NCBI RefSeq assembly: GCF_900167535.1
Contig: NZ_FUYE01000016.1
Location: 91,701 to 155,700, forward strand
Source of the DNA: Prosthecobacter debontii
GTDB taxonomy: Bacteria > Verrucomicrobiota > Verrucomicrobiia > Verrucomicrobiales > Verrucomicrobiaceae
Direction: 5' to 3'
DNA length: 64,000 bases
Shown here: in pieces, positions 25,542 to 34,737 of the stretch
Position numbering within the stretch: position 1 is the stretch's first letter
How the letters are laid out: each line of letters begins with the position of its first letter
Position numbers and translations under genes: made by a program
The notes under the pieces: model-generated
What the model was told of the DNA's origin: nothing
What the model saw: only the letters and a program-made list of their open reading frames with translations
Databases searched by the model: none

Positions 25542-27047
25542 ATGGGATGGGTTCAATATTTTCGTTGGGTAGCAGGTGTCTCCACCTGTGTTTGGAGCAT
25601 GACAGTTCAGGCGGCAGAGCGGCCAAACATCTTGCTGATACTGCCAGATCAGATGCGCGCTAGCGCCATGGGCTGTGATGGTAACCCCGATGTCAAAACG
25701 CCGAACATTGATCGCCTCGCCGAGGAGGGCATGCGATTCAAACGCACCTATGCCAATGTGCCGGTCTGCTGTCCCGCACGGGCCATCATGCTGACCGGCA
25801 CTTACCCTCATGTGAACGGGATGATCGCCAATGACCTGCGTCTGCGCGAGGAGCAGGCGACCTTGGCTGAGAAACTCCAAGAGGCAGGTTATCGCACGGG
25901 TTTTGTCGGTAAATGGCACCTCGATGGTGGCCCACGCGATCCCGGTTTTGTGCCGCCGGGGCCACGCCGCCAAGGCTTTGAATTTTGGGCGGCTTATGAG
26001 TGCCATCATCGGCATTTCGAGCCCACTTACTTTCGCGATACCCCTGAGATGATCACGGTGCAGAAGTTCGAGCCTGAGGCTTCCTGCGACTTCGCTGTGG
26101 AGTTCCTACGCTCTCAGCCCAAGGATAAGCCCTTCTTTCTCACTGTGCAGATGGGACCACCTCATGATCCCTATGGTGCGCCGGAGGAATACATGAAGCA
26201 GTATGATCCGGCGAAGCTGACTCCACCCGTGAGCTGGCAAGCCGGAAGTGAAAGCCGACCCACGCCCAAGGCGGGGCTGCGTCGTGGGCCTCTGGCCAAT
26301 CGCTTCGTGCCTCTGGGGGGGCGGGAGGAGATCGCAGCTTACTACGCCGCTATCACGGCTATCGATGATCAGGTCGGGCGTCTGCTTCAAGTACTCAAGG
26401 AAACCGGAGCGGATGAGGATACCCTCATCCTTTTCATCTCTGACCATGGCGATATGCTGGGAGATCACGGGCTGCGCCGGAAGCGTAAACCGCATGATGA
26501 ATCTGCGCGTGTCCCAGGCATCTTCCGCTGGCTGCACAAGATTCCTCAGGGCCGCGTGGTGGACACGCTGTTTAGCCATGTGGATGTAGCACCGACTTTG
26601 TTAGGCCTAGCCGGCCTGGATGTGCCACCCCAGATGCAGGGGGCCGATCTCTCCAAGGTGGCTTTGGGGCAAACCACCGAGGGACCTGAAGCGGTGTTGC
26701 TCCAGATTTTTGTGCCGTTCAATCCTGATCAAGTCAGCAAGCCATGGCGTGGGCTCGTGACCCAGGACTACACCTATGCTCGGTTTGAAGACGAGCCTTG
26801 GGTGCTTTTCGATCATGCGGTGGATCCCCACGAGATGAATAATTTGGCGACCGATCCCAAGCATACCGCTCTGCGTGGCCGACTGGATAAGCAGTTGAGC
26901 GCTTTGATGGAAAAGAATGGAGATTCATGGTCTTTCAATTCCAGCGACCTCGTTGAAGAAGGGGGGCGGCTCTATCGCTTCGAAACCTTTTACACTTTGG
27001 ACGAGTTTCGAGCCTGGGCCAAAGCCAACCCCGAGAAGGCGAAGTAA
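25542..27047 (+). CDS. Secreted sulfatase (FGly type, CXPXR)
   Basis: A 501-residue sulfatase of the alkaline-phosphatase superfamily with an N-terminal leader. It opens with the metal-binding ERPNILLILPDQMRASAMG and has the formylglycine site VCCPARAIMLTG, where C76 should be converted to formylglycine. The second core position is Cys and the fourth is Ala instead of the common Ser. Later motifs are GKWHLDGG and LILFISDHGDMLGDHG. It resembles choline-/iduronate-sulfatase-like enzymes but the glycan substrate cannot be read. Paired with another sulfatase downstream, it probably releases sulfate from polysaccharides. Confidence 0.9.
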   Translation: MGWVQYFRWVAGVSTCVWSMTVQAAERPNILLILPDQMRASAMGCDGNPDVKTPNIDRLAEEGMRFKRTYANVPVCCPARAIMLTGTYPHVNGMIANDLRLREEQATLAEKLQEAGYRTGFVGKWHLDGGPRDPGFVPPGPRRQGFEFWAAYECHHRHFEPTYFRDTPEMITVQKFEPEASCDFAVEFLRSQPKDKPFFLTVQMGPPHDPYGAPEEYMKQYDPAKLTPPVSWQAGSESRPTPKAGLRRGPLANRFVPLGGREEIAAYYAAITAIDDQVGRLLQVLKETGADEDTLILFISDHGDMLGDHGLRRKRKPHDESARVPGIFRWLHKIPQGRVVDTLFSHVDVAPTLLGLAGLDVPPQMQGADLSKVALGQTTEGPEAVLLQIFVPFNPDQVSKPWRGLVTQDYTYARFEDEPWVLFDHAVDPHEMNNLATDPKHTALRGRLDKQLSALMEKNGDSWSFNSSDLVEEGGRLYRFETFYTLDEFRAWAKANPEKAK

Positions 27048-27195
27048 CCTAGCATGATGGAATGATCTCCTGGGTAGGAAGTCTGTGAGATCAGCCTCGA
27101 GCTTCACTTCATTGCCTTCCCAGTGACCGGGCGTTTTTCAATGTCTGTGGCATGAGGTTGCAAGCGATGCCCGCGAATGCTCCAATGGCGGGCAC

Positions 27196-29238
27196 ATGTT
27201 CTCTTCGAGAAAATTTCTTCTGCTTTGGCTCGTCCTCTGGCCATGGCTTGACGTAGCTGCCGCGCCTGTTCGCAGTGCGTATGGCAAACCCAATGTTCTT
27301 TTCATCATTGCCGATGATCTGCGGGACTATCCCGCTTGGCTTGGCGGGCATCCCCAAGCCCAGACGCCCAACATGGATCGCTTGGCCAAGATGGGCATGC
27401 GCTTCACCAATGCCCATTGCAATTACGCCCTGTGCAATCCTTCCCGCACAAGCCTTCTCACGGGGCTGTTACCCTCCAGCAGTGGGGTTTTTGGCAATGA
27501 GCAGGACTGGCGGCGCAGCGTGCAGGTCCAGGGGAAAATGACGTTGCCCGAGTATTTTAAATCCCGCGGGTTTCTGACAGCTGCGGGCGGGAAGATTTTT
27601 CATGCGAATCACGGTGGACCGGAGGGACGGCTTGCGGGTTGGCATGGAGGGCGTCGCGGCTTCGAGCAAGATGCGGCATGGGAGACCCGCTTTCCTGAGC
27701 CAGGAGTCCAGATCCCTGATCTACCCGTTCACACGGGGCAGAATTTCAATGGCCTCGATATCTGGCATTGGGATTGGGGTAAGATCGATGTGCCTGATGC
27801 CCTGACGGACGATGGAGCGGTGGTTTCTTGGGCAACGGATTTTCTCTCGAAGAAGACGCGCAAACCCTTCTTCCTTTCAGTGGGACTTTATCGACCGCAT
27901 TCCCCTTGGTATGTGCCGCAGAAGTACTTCGATATGTTTCCTCTCGAAGGCATTCAGCTTCCCGAGGTGAAGGCCGATGACCTGGCTGATGTTCCAGACT
28001 TTGCCAAAGGCCAGGAGAAGCCCGGGGGGAATCATGACCGCATCGTCCAGGCCGGAAAATGGAAAGAGGCTGTGCAGGCTTATCTGGCCAGCGTGGCTTT
28101 TTGTGATGCCATGCTGGGGCAAGTGGTCGATGCCGCTCTAGCTGGACCCAATGCCAAAAATACGATCATCGCCTTCACGGCGGACCACGGCTGGTATCTG
28201 GGGGAAAAACAGATGTGGCATAAAGGAAAGCTCTGGGAGGAAGCCACTCACGTTCCACTCACCATTTATGCCCCTGGAGTCACGAAGCCGGAGACCCTCA
28301 GTGATGAACCCGTCTCGTTGGTTGATCTCTACCCCACATTCTGCGATCTGGTGAAAGTGCCGAAGCCCGAGCACCTGGATGGCAGCAGCCTGCTACCGTT
28401 GCTCAAAGATCCTTCCGCGAAGAGAGCGAAACCTGCCGTTACCGCAATGGGCGGTGGCGAGAAAGTCAGCTATGCCGCGCGAAGCCAGCGCTGGCGCTAC
28501 ATCCGCTATGCGGATGGGAGCGAGGAACTTTATGATCATCAGGCAGATCCCCATGAGTGGACCAATCTGGCCTCAGATCCTGCTCATGCCGGATTGAAGG
28601 AGGAATTGGGGGCTACGTTTCCCAAGGAATTCAAAAGGGCCTCCCGAACGGGAGTCGAAGTGGGGAGCACGCCCAGTGACGACGGTAGCGTGCATCTCAA
28701 GCTGCAGATCGGTGATGATCTGACTCCTGAGGAGTCTCCTCGGCTGGAAGGCCGGGGCATTTTTGTCGATGCTGCTTTTGACTACAATCCGCAGGTGGAT
28801 GCCGACAGCTCATTGGTGACCCAAGGGGGCGAACAAATGGGCTGGGCGCTGCACCTCGTGGCGGGAAAACCCACTCTCACCGTCTTTGTTGACGGGAAAT
28901 CGACCTCCATCAGTGGCGATGGTCTCTCCGCCGGGCGTTGCAATGTCCGAGCCATGATCGATGCCGATGGCCTCATGTCCCTGGCTGTTCCTGGTCGTAG
29001 CGAGGTTCTTGCACCGACCCCTTTTGCAGAGGGGTTTCCCCGCCAACCCAATCAGGGACTGAGGGCGGGACAAAGCTTTGGCCCGCTCTCCAACAAGGCC
29101 TATCCCAACAGCACGCCTTGGGATGGGGCGGTGCAACGCCTGCGAGTGACCGTATTTGCACCGAAGGCAGCGCCGATTCCACCCTCACCAACGCCGGATC
29201 AGCCCCTTCCGCAAGATACGGGTAAGTCGAGCAATTGA
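27196..29238 (+). CDS. Secreted sulfatase with C-terminal LamG-like extension
   Basis: A 680-residue protein with signal peptide MFSSRKFLLLWLVLWPWLDVAAA. The sulfatase part (about 30-490) has KPNVLFIIADDLRDYP, FGly site C80 in CNPSR, and IIAFTADHGWYLGEKQMWHKG. The general pattern is that of iduronate-2-sulfatase-like (DD-R, YLGE) enzymes. Residues about 490-660 form an added beta-rich domain (GRGIFVDAAFDYNP, WALHLVAGKPTLTVFVDG) suggestive of a lectin/LamG-type module that could hold the enzyme on its polymer. The tail is Pro-rich. It forms a pair with the sulfatase upstream. Confidence 0.88.
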   Translation: MFSSRKFLLLWLVLWPWLDVAAAPVRSAYGKPNVLFIIADDLRDYPAWLGGHPQAQTPNMDRLAKMGMRFTNAHCNYALCNPSRTSLLTGLLPSSSGVFGNEQDWRRSVQVQGKMTLPEYFKSRGFLTAAGGKIFHANHGGPEGRLAGWHGGRRGFEQDAAWETRFPEPGVQIPDLPVHTGQNFNGLDIWHWDWGKIDVPDALTDDGAVVSWATDFLSKKTRKPFFLSVGLYRPHSPWYVPQKYFDMFPLEGIQLPEVKADDLADVPDFAKGQEKPGGNHDRIVQAGKWKEAVQAYLASVAFCDAMLGQVVDAALAGPNAKNTIIAFTADHGWYLGEKQMWHKGKLWEEATHVPLTIYAPGVTKPETLSDEPVSLVDLYPTFCDLVKVPKPEHLDGSSLLPLLKDPSAKRAKPAVTAMGGGEKVSYAARSQRWRYIRYADGSEELYDHQADPHEWTNLASDPAHAGLKEELGATFPKEFKRASRTGVEVGSTPSDDGSVHLKLQIGDDLTPEESPRLEGRGIFVDAAFDYNPQVDADSSLVTQGGEQMGWALHLVAGKPTLTVFVDGKSTSISGDGLSAGRCNVRAMIDADGLMSLAVPGRSEVLAPTPFAEGFPRQPNQGLRAGQSFGPLSNKAYPNSTPWDGAVQRLRVTVFAPKAAPIPPSPTPDQPLPQDTGKSSN

Positions 29239-29281
29239 CCTTGAGCTCATTGAGGTTTAAACCCTATCTTCCATTTCACTC

Positions 29282-29647
29282 ATGCGCTGCCGCATCATCA
29301 AAGACTTTCGTTTCGAAGCCGCCCAAACGCTGCCGAATCTCCCTGACAGCCACAAGTGCACCCGCATGCATGGTCATAGTTTTAAGGTGGAAATCGCTGT
29401 TGAAGGGGAGGTGGACCCCCATATCGGCTGGGTCTATGACCACGCGGAAATCAGCAAAGCCATGAAACCGCTCGTGGACCGCATGGACCATGCTTATCTC
29501 AACGAGATCGAAGGGCTGGAGAATCCCACGATTGAAAACATGGCCGCTTGGCTCTGGCGCAAGCTCGCACCCCAGCTCCCCGGCCTTTGCGAAATCGTCA
29601 TCTACGAAACCCCCTCAGCCCGCTGCGTCTTTCGAGGCGAGTTTTGA
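29282..29647 (+). CDS. queD: 6-carboxy-5,6,7,8-tetrahydropterin synthase QueD-like
   Basis: A 121-residue PTPS-family enzyme. QueD makes the pterin precursor of 7-deazaguanine (queuosine). Seen: catalytic/zinc segment HKCTRMHGHSF, DHAYLNEI, PTIENMAAWLW and the C-terminal Glu in IYETPSARC. The first zinc His, usually in AAH, is Gln here (FEAAQTLP), while a nearby His (DSHKC) is present. This variant may be a recognised subfamily, so QueD function is likely but not certain. No other que genes are adjacent. Confidence 0.85.
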   Translation: MRCRIIKDFRFEAAQTLPNLPDSHKCTRMHGHSFKVEIAVEGEVDPHIGWVYDHAEISKAMKPLVDRMDHAYLNEIEGLENPTIENMAAWLWRKLAPQLPGLCEIVIYETPSARCVFRGEF

Positions 29648-29852
29648 CAGTCAGCTGCTTGCTCTCGCACGATGAAACTAGGCGAGTCCGATACTAAGCA
29701 GGCATCCAGATCAAGGCGAGATCACCAACCCAACAAGATGTGAATCTTGCTGCTACATCTACCGTCTGTTTGTTTGAGCGAGTCGCAAAAACTGCGATGA
29801 TCAATTTCGCAAAGCGTCAGTGACACAAATCGTTTTCCCATTGGCCCTTAGC

Positions 29853-30323
29853 TCAACGGAAAACAGGCGTGAGCAAGAAGGGGCTGGACTGACGAACGGC
29901 AGCAGCCTGGCGACCTTCTTTAGCAGGGCGCACATAAGAAGTGTTCACCACTGCTTCACGTTTGCTAATGGATACATGGCTAACCCGACGATCCAGGGAG
30001 CGTAAAAACTGAACCAGCATGACAATCAAGGCCGAGTTCAAAACGCTGGCAGCCAACAGCAGAACATACTTGCCAACAGTCGCTGCCAGAGTTGCGATCA
30101 TGGACGGGAGCCAACTTGAGACATCCGTGATGGTTCTAAGCATTGAACTCTCCTGGCCGGAGCTGTGAGCGGCGGCGAGATCCAGCATGAAGAAACAGCC
30201 GCCAATGATGAACAAAGTGGCGGTGAGTAAGAACACAAAATCAAAACCAGACAGACGTGCCTGACGAGCTTGGCGGGCGGGAGGCTCGGCCAGCAGCATA
30301 AGTGGGGTGGCTGAACGGATCAT
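29853..30323 (-). CDS. Small membrane protein of unknown function
   Basis: A 156-residue protein with an ATG at 30323 and probably two to three transmembrane helices (FDFVFLLTATLFIIGGCFFML, LPSMIATLAATVGKYVLLLAAS, LNSALIVMLVQFLRSL). The C-terminal 45 residues are basic and polar. No family is recognised. It is isolated, with long non-coding stretches on both sides. Confidence 0.5.
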   Translation of the reverse strand: MIRSATPLMLLAEPPARQARQARLSGFDFVFLLTATLFIIGGCFFMLDLAAAHSSGQESSMLRTITDVSSWLPSMIATLAATVGKYVLLLAASVLNSALIVMLVQFLRSLDRRVSHVSISKREAVVNTSYVRPAKEGRQAAAVRQSSPFLLTPVFR

Positions 30324-30714
30324 AATAATTGAAATGGATTATAGACTCCATACGCTACGTGCCAACTAAATATTTAAACAAGTTAACAAATTTTTAGTTA
30401 GTGTTCGTTTGATTATGTTGTTGCGAGTTGGCCTAACTGAAGGTGTGGAATGGATGTTGTTACTTGGCTGTATTTCCAGGCTCTTCGGCAGGCAGTGAGA
30501 GTCTGGGGATCAAAGATCAGATGACGCTGAACTCGATGTGCTCTTCCGCGCAAACTCATCTAACCTCACCTTCGGGTAAGCTCACATCGTCGCAGAAGAT
30601 TCAGGCCCTTGAGGGGCCTTGTGCGGGACATGGAGAGTTCGCAAAAAGGACCTATTAAGGACATCCATGGCAGTTCCTTTTTTGCGGAAGGTGGTATCCG
30701 CTAATGCTAGCTGC
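30324..30714. other. 391-base intergenic region with two inverted repeats
   Basis: No gene is seen. An AT-rich start near 30360-30400 probably holds the promoter of the leftward membrane protein. Two hairpins lie near the parA end: AGGCCC/GGGCCT around 30603-30619, and a longer imperfect one, CGCAAAAAGGA at 30640-30650 with TCCTTTTTTGCG at 30675-30686. Confidence 0.6.
30640..30686 (-). terminator. Imperfect inverted repeat downstream of parA
   Basis: The arms (11 and 12 bases, one extra T) enclose a 24-base loop and begin 28 bases after the parA stop on the minus strand. The A/T tracts within the arms could give a U-rich end, so it may terminate parA. Not a textbook terminator. Confidence 0.35.
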
Positions 30715-31488
30715 TTATTTGGTGGCACGTCGGGCAAGGAACTCCTCGGCCAGCGCTCTGTAGGCTTGGGAACCACGGCCATTGGGCTCGTATTCAATGA
30801 TGGATTTACCGAAGCTTGGGGCCTCTCCGAGGCGAATGGTGCGCGGAATGATGGTGTTGTAAATCACTTCCGCGAAGTAACTCTTCACATCATTCACCAC
30901 TTGGTTCGCCAGGTTGGCCCGCTGGTCGTACATCGTCATCACGATGCCTTCGAGAAGAAGGTTCGGATTCACGCCGCAGTCACGGATTTGCTGCACGACT
31001 TGGACGATGCTGGAGAGACCCTCTAGGCCGAAATATTCGCACTGGATCGGTACCAGCATTTCATCTGCTGCGGCCAGGGCTGAGGTCATCAGTACGCCAA
31101 GGGAAGGGGGGCAGTCGAGGAAGATGTAATCGAAGTGATTACTATGACGCAGTTGGTCCAATACTTCACGGAGTCGGGTGAGGTGATTGCCGCGCTGAGC
31201 CAGCTCAATCTCACATCCTGCCAATTCCTGATGGCTGCGGATGACGGACAGATGAGGCATGCGCGTGCTACGAATCACCTCATGAGGATCGGTGCCCTCC
31301 ACGAGAGCTGAATAAATACTGCCTCCCTCTTCCTTGGCTAGACCCAGGCCGCTCGTTGCATTGCCTTGGGAGTCCAGATCGATCAGGAGACAGCGCACGC
31401 CCATTTGAGCGAGACATGCTGACAGATTGACGGAGGTGGTTGTTTTACCCACGCCGCCCTTTTGATTGGTGATCGCAACTATCCGCAT
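30715..31488 (-). CDS. parA: ParA-family chromosome/plasmid partition ATPase
   Basis: A 257-residue Walker-type ATPase of the ParA/Soj group. The start is the ATG at 31488 (MRIVAITNQKGGVGKTTTSVNL), with the deviant Walker A KGGVGKTTT. Other marks are LLIDLDSQGNATSGL, FDYIFLDCPPSLGVL, and NTIIPRTIRLGEAPSFGKSI. The length and LGEAPS segment fit chromosomal Soj. ParA normally works with ParB on parS sites; no parB follows here, since the next gene downstream is an unrelated membrane protein. So this is an orphan parA within the window, divergent from a helicase by about 55 bases. Confidence 0.93.
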   Translation of the reverse strand: MRIVAITNQKGGVGKTTTSVNLSACLAQMGVRCLLIDLDSQGNATSGLGLAKEEGGSIYSALVEGTDPHEVIRSTRMPHLSVIRSHQELAGCEIELAQRGNHLTRLREVLDQLRHSNHFDYIFLDCPPSLGVLMTSALAAADEMLVPIQCEYFGLEGLSSIVQVVQQIRDCGVNPNLLLEGIVMTMYDQRANLANQVVNDVKSYFAEVIYNTIIPRTIRLGEAPSFGKSIIEYEPNGRGSQAYRALAEEFLARRATK

Positions 31489-31543
31489 AAACTTGCCTTG
31501 ACGGGCGACATTGAACGGGAACCATGCCCCGCGCCAGAAAGAA

Positions 31544-34500
31544 ATGGAATTCACGGAGAAATGGTTGGGAGAAATTGGTGGCTGGCAGGCCATGAAGGCT
31601 GCGCGTGGCCTTGTGGACGCCGGGTTGGTCGAGCTGCAAAAAGCGGAGGCCGGACTCGTGCGTGGCCTGGCCGGTAGCGGAAGGATGAAGTTTGCCTGTG
31701 GTCTGCGTATCCGCAGTCGCAGTGATGTGGATAATCTCTGCACCTGTCCATCCTCCCGCCGAGGCCTGATCTGTGAGCATTCGCTGGCGGTGGCACTGGT
31801 GTATCTGAATCCCACGAAACCCGCTGCTGCCAAGGTTCCACCTCCGGGGATTCGTCAAGAGCAAGCTGGAGCAGGCGCACGCGCATCCACACCAGCAGTG
31901 GCATCGGCGCCTTTGCCCCCTGTGCCCAAGGCGCGTCAGCCTCGACGTGTGCTCGGACGCTTTACGCTATTTTTGCCGGAAAACCTCCTCCAGGGCATCA
32001 CTCGCGAGCCCCTGGGCGCTTACGTGAAGTTTGAATCTGGAGGCGAGCCTGAGGAGTCGCTATTCGCGGCTTGGCTGTCCGAGCAGGGGATCAAGGCCCA
32101 GAGTGCACCGATGTCCCTGACGGCCAAAGCCATGGCTGATCTCCTCTCAGTTCTGGCGGATCATCCTCGTGTCATTGCGGGTAAGCCCTCCGGTGGGGGG
32201 GTATCCCTGGCTGTTGCTGCAGAGCCAGTTCGCCTGCCTCTGATCGTCGAAGCCGAAGGCGCTCAGGTGAAGCTCAGTTTGGAAGGTGCGGGACAAGGGC
32301 CTCTTTTCAAAAGTCAGCCTGCAGGGTGGTGGCTGTGCCGGGAAACCCAGAGCCTGTTCAGTCTTCCACCTTTAGAGACAGAGTTGTCTCGTTTGTTGGC
32401 GGAGTTGCCTTGTCGGCGACCCATCGCCTGGTTCATCCAGCAGCGCGAGGCGTTGGCTGAAGGGTTTCTGGTCGAGACCCGAGGGCGCGAGCTGGAACAC
32501 TTCCATGTCGCCCCCGTCCCGTGCACCTTTGAACTGCGTCTGGAAGGTTCTCTCCAGGCCGTCGATGTAACGCTCTCCGCCGAATATCAGGGGTTGAGAT
32601 GGAACATTAACTCTTCCGGGCTTTCTAGCGAAGTGGATAAAAAGTTTCCTCTTCAGGATCAAGAATCTCCGGGGACTTTTTACGTAGCCAACAGAATGGC
32701 CGAAACGCGTCTTTTGGCCCGTCTTCAGTTCTTGGGATTCAAGTCGGCGGGGCTAAGATTGGGCTCGGTGGATACCGAGGTTTTCCGTCTGATAGGGGCG
32801 GAGAGTGTGATGCGCTTTTTTGCCACTGACCTGCCACGTTTGCGTCAGGAGGTGAAGGTGATCGAGGGGGAGAAATGGCGCGTGGCCACTCGCGGCGTGG
32901 CGCGGATTCAACCGCAGGTGCGTCAAGTGCCGATGGACGGAGAACGATCCTCTGGAGCCGATTGGCTGGCCATGGAGTTCGGTTACGAGTCTCCCGATGG
33001 CTTCAAATTGTCTCGCTCGGAAGTGCTGCGCTTGGTGCGGTCTGGTCAGCGCTCAGTCCAGGGCAAGAATGGCAAACGCTACCTGCTTGATCTCCAGCAG
33101 GTGGAGGAGTTTGAGGACACACTGAAGGACGTGCCTCTTCAGATCACGCCAGATGGGGCGCGCATCAGTGCGCTGCACGCCTCCTATTTCTTGCCTGAGC
33201 AGGAGTCTGCCGTCCCGTTACCGGAAGAGAAAAAGACCCTGGACGCATTGGGCGAATTGGGAGCCCGACTTCGCCCCTATCAGCTTCTAGGGGTGCGCTG
33301 GATGACCGGCCTTGCTCAAGCAGGGCGGGGAGGACTTTTGGGCGATGAAATGGGGCTGGGAAAAACCGTCCAGAGTATCGCGGTGGTGTCGAACTACGTG
33401 GGGGAGAAAAGTGACAAAGAGAGACAGGTCTGTCTCATCGTCTGCCCAAAGTCTCTGACAGGCAACTGGCGGGCTGAATTCGAGCGTTTTGCACCCCACC
33501 TGAAGGTGGCTGTTTCACAGGGGGACAAGCGGGATCGAGTGCTCAGTCAATTGAAGGAATTGGATGTGCTCATCACCACCTATCAGTTGGTCGTCCGTGA
33601 TGAGAAGGTGATTCAAAAACAGGCTTGGGGGTTGGTCTTGCTCGATGAGGCCAGCTACATCCGAAATCCTGATACCGACGCGGCCAAAGCTCTCCGCAGT
33701 CTCAAGGCGCATGCACGCATCGCCCTCACCGGCACACCGGTGGAGAACAGCACCCGAGATCTTTGGTCGATCTATCAATTCCTCCTGCCGGGGTATCTGG
33801 GCAGCCGCGATGGCTTCAAAGAGCGCTTTGAGCAGCCGATCCAAACCGCTCTGGGAACTCCTGCCGGACAAGCTGCCAGTGAGCGGCTGAAAAAACTCAT
33901 TCGCCCCTACTTCCTCCGGCGGACGAAACGTGAGGTGCTGAAGGATCTGCCCGAGAAGATTGAGCAGGTGCTCTGGTGCGAACCGAGCCCCGCTCAGGGT
34001 GAGGTCTATCGTCGTCTGCTCGAAGAAGGGCGCGATGAGATCAAGGCGGCTCGCAAACGATCCGGTCAGAATGGGGCCAAGATGACCATGTTCACGGTCT
34101 TGTTGCGTTTGCGTCAGGCTTGCTGTGATCTTCGTCTCACGGGTTTACAGGCGGATACTTTAGGCAAGCTGGAGCGCGAGGACCTCTCGGGTAAGTGGCC
34201 CATGCTGGAAGAGCGTCTGGAGTCCATTCTGGAGGGCGGCGGCAAGGTGCTGATTTTCAGCCAATTCGTGCAGTATCTTCAGCACGTGCGCACCCTGCTC
34301 AAAGAGCAGAACCTGGAGCATGCCTATCTCGATGGTAGCAGTCAGGATCGTGAAGCTCAGGTCAAACGCTTCCAGACAGACCCGAACTGCCGCGTCTTCC
34401 TCATCAGTTTGAAGGCGGGTGGCTACGGTCTTAACCTAACGGCGGCCGATCATGTGATCCTGCTCGACCCCTGGTGGAACCCCGCTGTTGAAGCGCAGGC

Positions 34501-34693
34501 CATTGACCGCGCTCACCGTATCGGTCAGCAACGTGTCGTGACCGCTTACCGCCTCGCCATGCGCGGCACGGTGGAGGAGCGCATTCTGGCCCTCCAGGCG
34601 AAAAAGCGTGGTCTGGTCGAAGCCGCCCTGGACGAGAAATCACCGCTCATGGCTGGGCTGAATGAATCCGACTTGGAGGAGCTGATCAGTTGA
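31544..34693 (+). CDS. SWIM zinc-finger SNF2-family DNA helicase/translocase
   Basis: A 1049-residue SNF2 ATPase; the first ATG is at 31544 (an upstream TTG at 31511 is possible). The N-terminus has a SWIM zinc finger (CTCPSSRRGLICEHS), then about 450 residues that look like a bacterial SNF2-associated region. The helicase core follows: motif I GDEMGLGKT, Ia CPKSLTGNW, II DEAS, III LTGTPVENS, IV VLIFSQFVQYLQH, V KAGGYGLNLT, VI DRAHRIGQ. The family translocates on duplex DNA and remodels protein-DNA complexes; bacterial roles are poorly known. It is divergent from parA with little space, so they may share control. Confidence 0.92.
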   Translation: MEFTEKWLGEIGGWQAMKAARGLVDAGLVELQKAEAGLVRGLAGSGRMKFACGLRIRSRSDVDNLCTCPSSRRGLICEHSLAVALVYLNPTKPAAAKVPPPGIRQEQAGAGARASTPAVASAPLPPVPKARQPRRVLGRFTLFLPENLLQGITREPLGAYVKFESGGEPEESLFAAWLSEQGIKAQSAPMSLTAKAMADLLSVLADHPRVIAGKPSGGGVSLAVAAEPVRLPLIVEAEGAQVKLSLEGAGQGPLFKSQPAGWWLCRETQSLFSLPPLETELSRLLAELPCRRPIAWFIQQREALAEGFLVETRGRELEHFHVAPVPCTFELRLEGSLQAVDVTLSAEYQGLRWNINSSGLSSEVDKKFPLQDQESPGTFYVANRMAETRLLARLQFLGFKSAGLRLGSVDTEVFRLIGAESVMRFFATDLPRLRQEVKVIEGEKWRVATRGVARIQPQVRQVPMDGERSSGADWLAMEFGYESPDGFKLSRSEVLRLVRSGQRSVQGKNGKRYLLDLQQVEEFEDTLKDVPLQITPDGARISALHASYFLPEQESAVPLPEEKKTLDALGELGARLRPYQLLGVRWMTGLAQAGRGGLLGDEMGLGKTVQSIAVVSNYVGEKSDKERQVCLIVCPKSLTGNWRAEFERFAPHLKVAVSQGDKRDRVLSQLKELDVLITTYQLVVRDEKVIQKQAWGLVLLDEASYIRNPDTDAAKALRSLKAHARIALTGTPVENSTRDLWSIYQFLLPGYLGSRDGFKERFEQPIQTALGTPAGQAASERLKKLIRPYFLRRTKREVLKDLPEKIEQVLWCEPSPAQGEVYRRLLEEGRDEIKAARKRSGQNGAKMTMFTVLLRLRQACCDLRLTGLQADTLGKLEREDLSGKWPMLEERLESILEGGGKVLIFSQFVQYLQHVRTLLKEQNLEHAYLDGSSQDREAQVKRFQTDPNCRVFLISLKAGGYGLNLTAADHVILLDPWWNPAVEAQAIDRAHRIGQQRVVTAYRLAMRGTVEERILALQAKKRGLVEAALDEKSPLMAGLNESDLEELIS

Positions 34694-34737
34694 CCAAGTG
34701 AGTCTGACTTGTCGTTCCAGAGGTATGACTTGCCCAT

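Noticed and set aside
30715..31488. parS sites and parB near parA
   Set aside because: No 16-base parS-type palindrome and no ParB-like protein was recognised near the gene.
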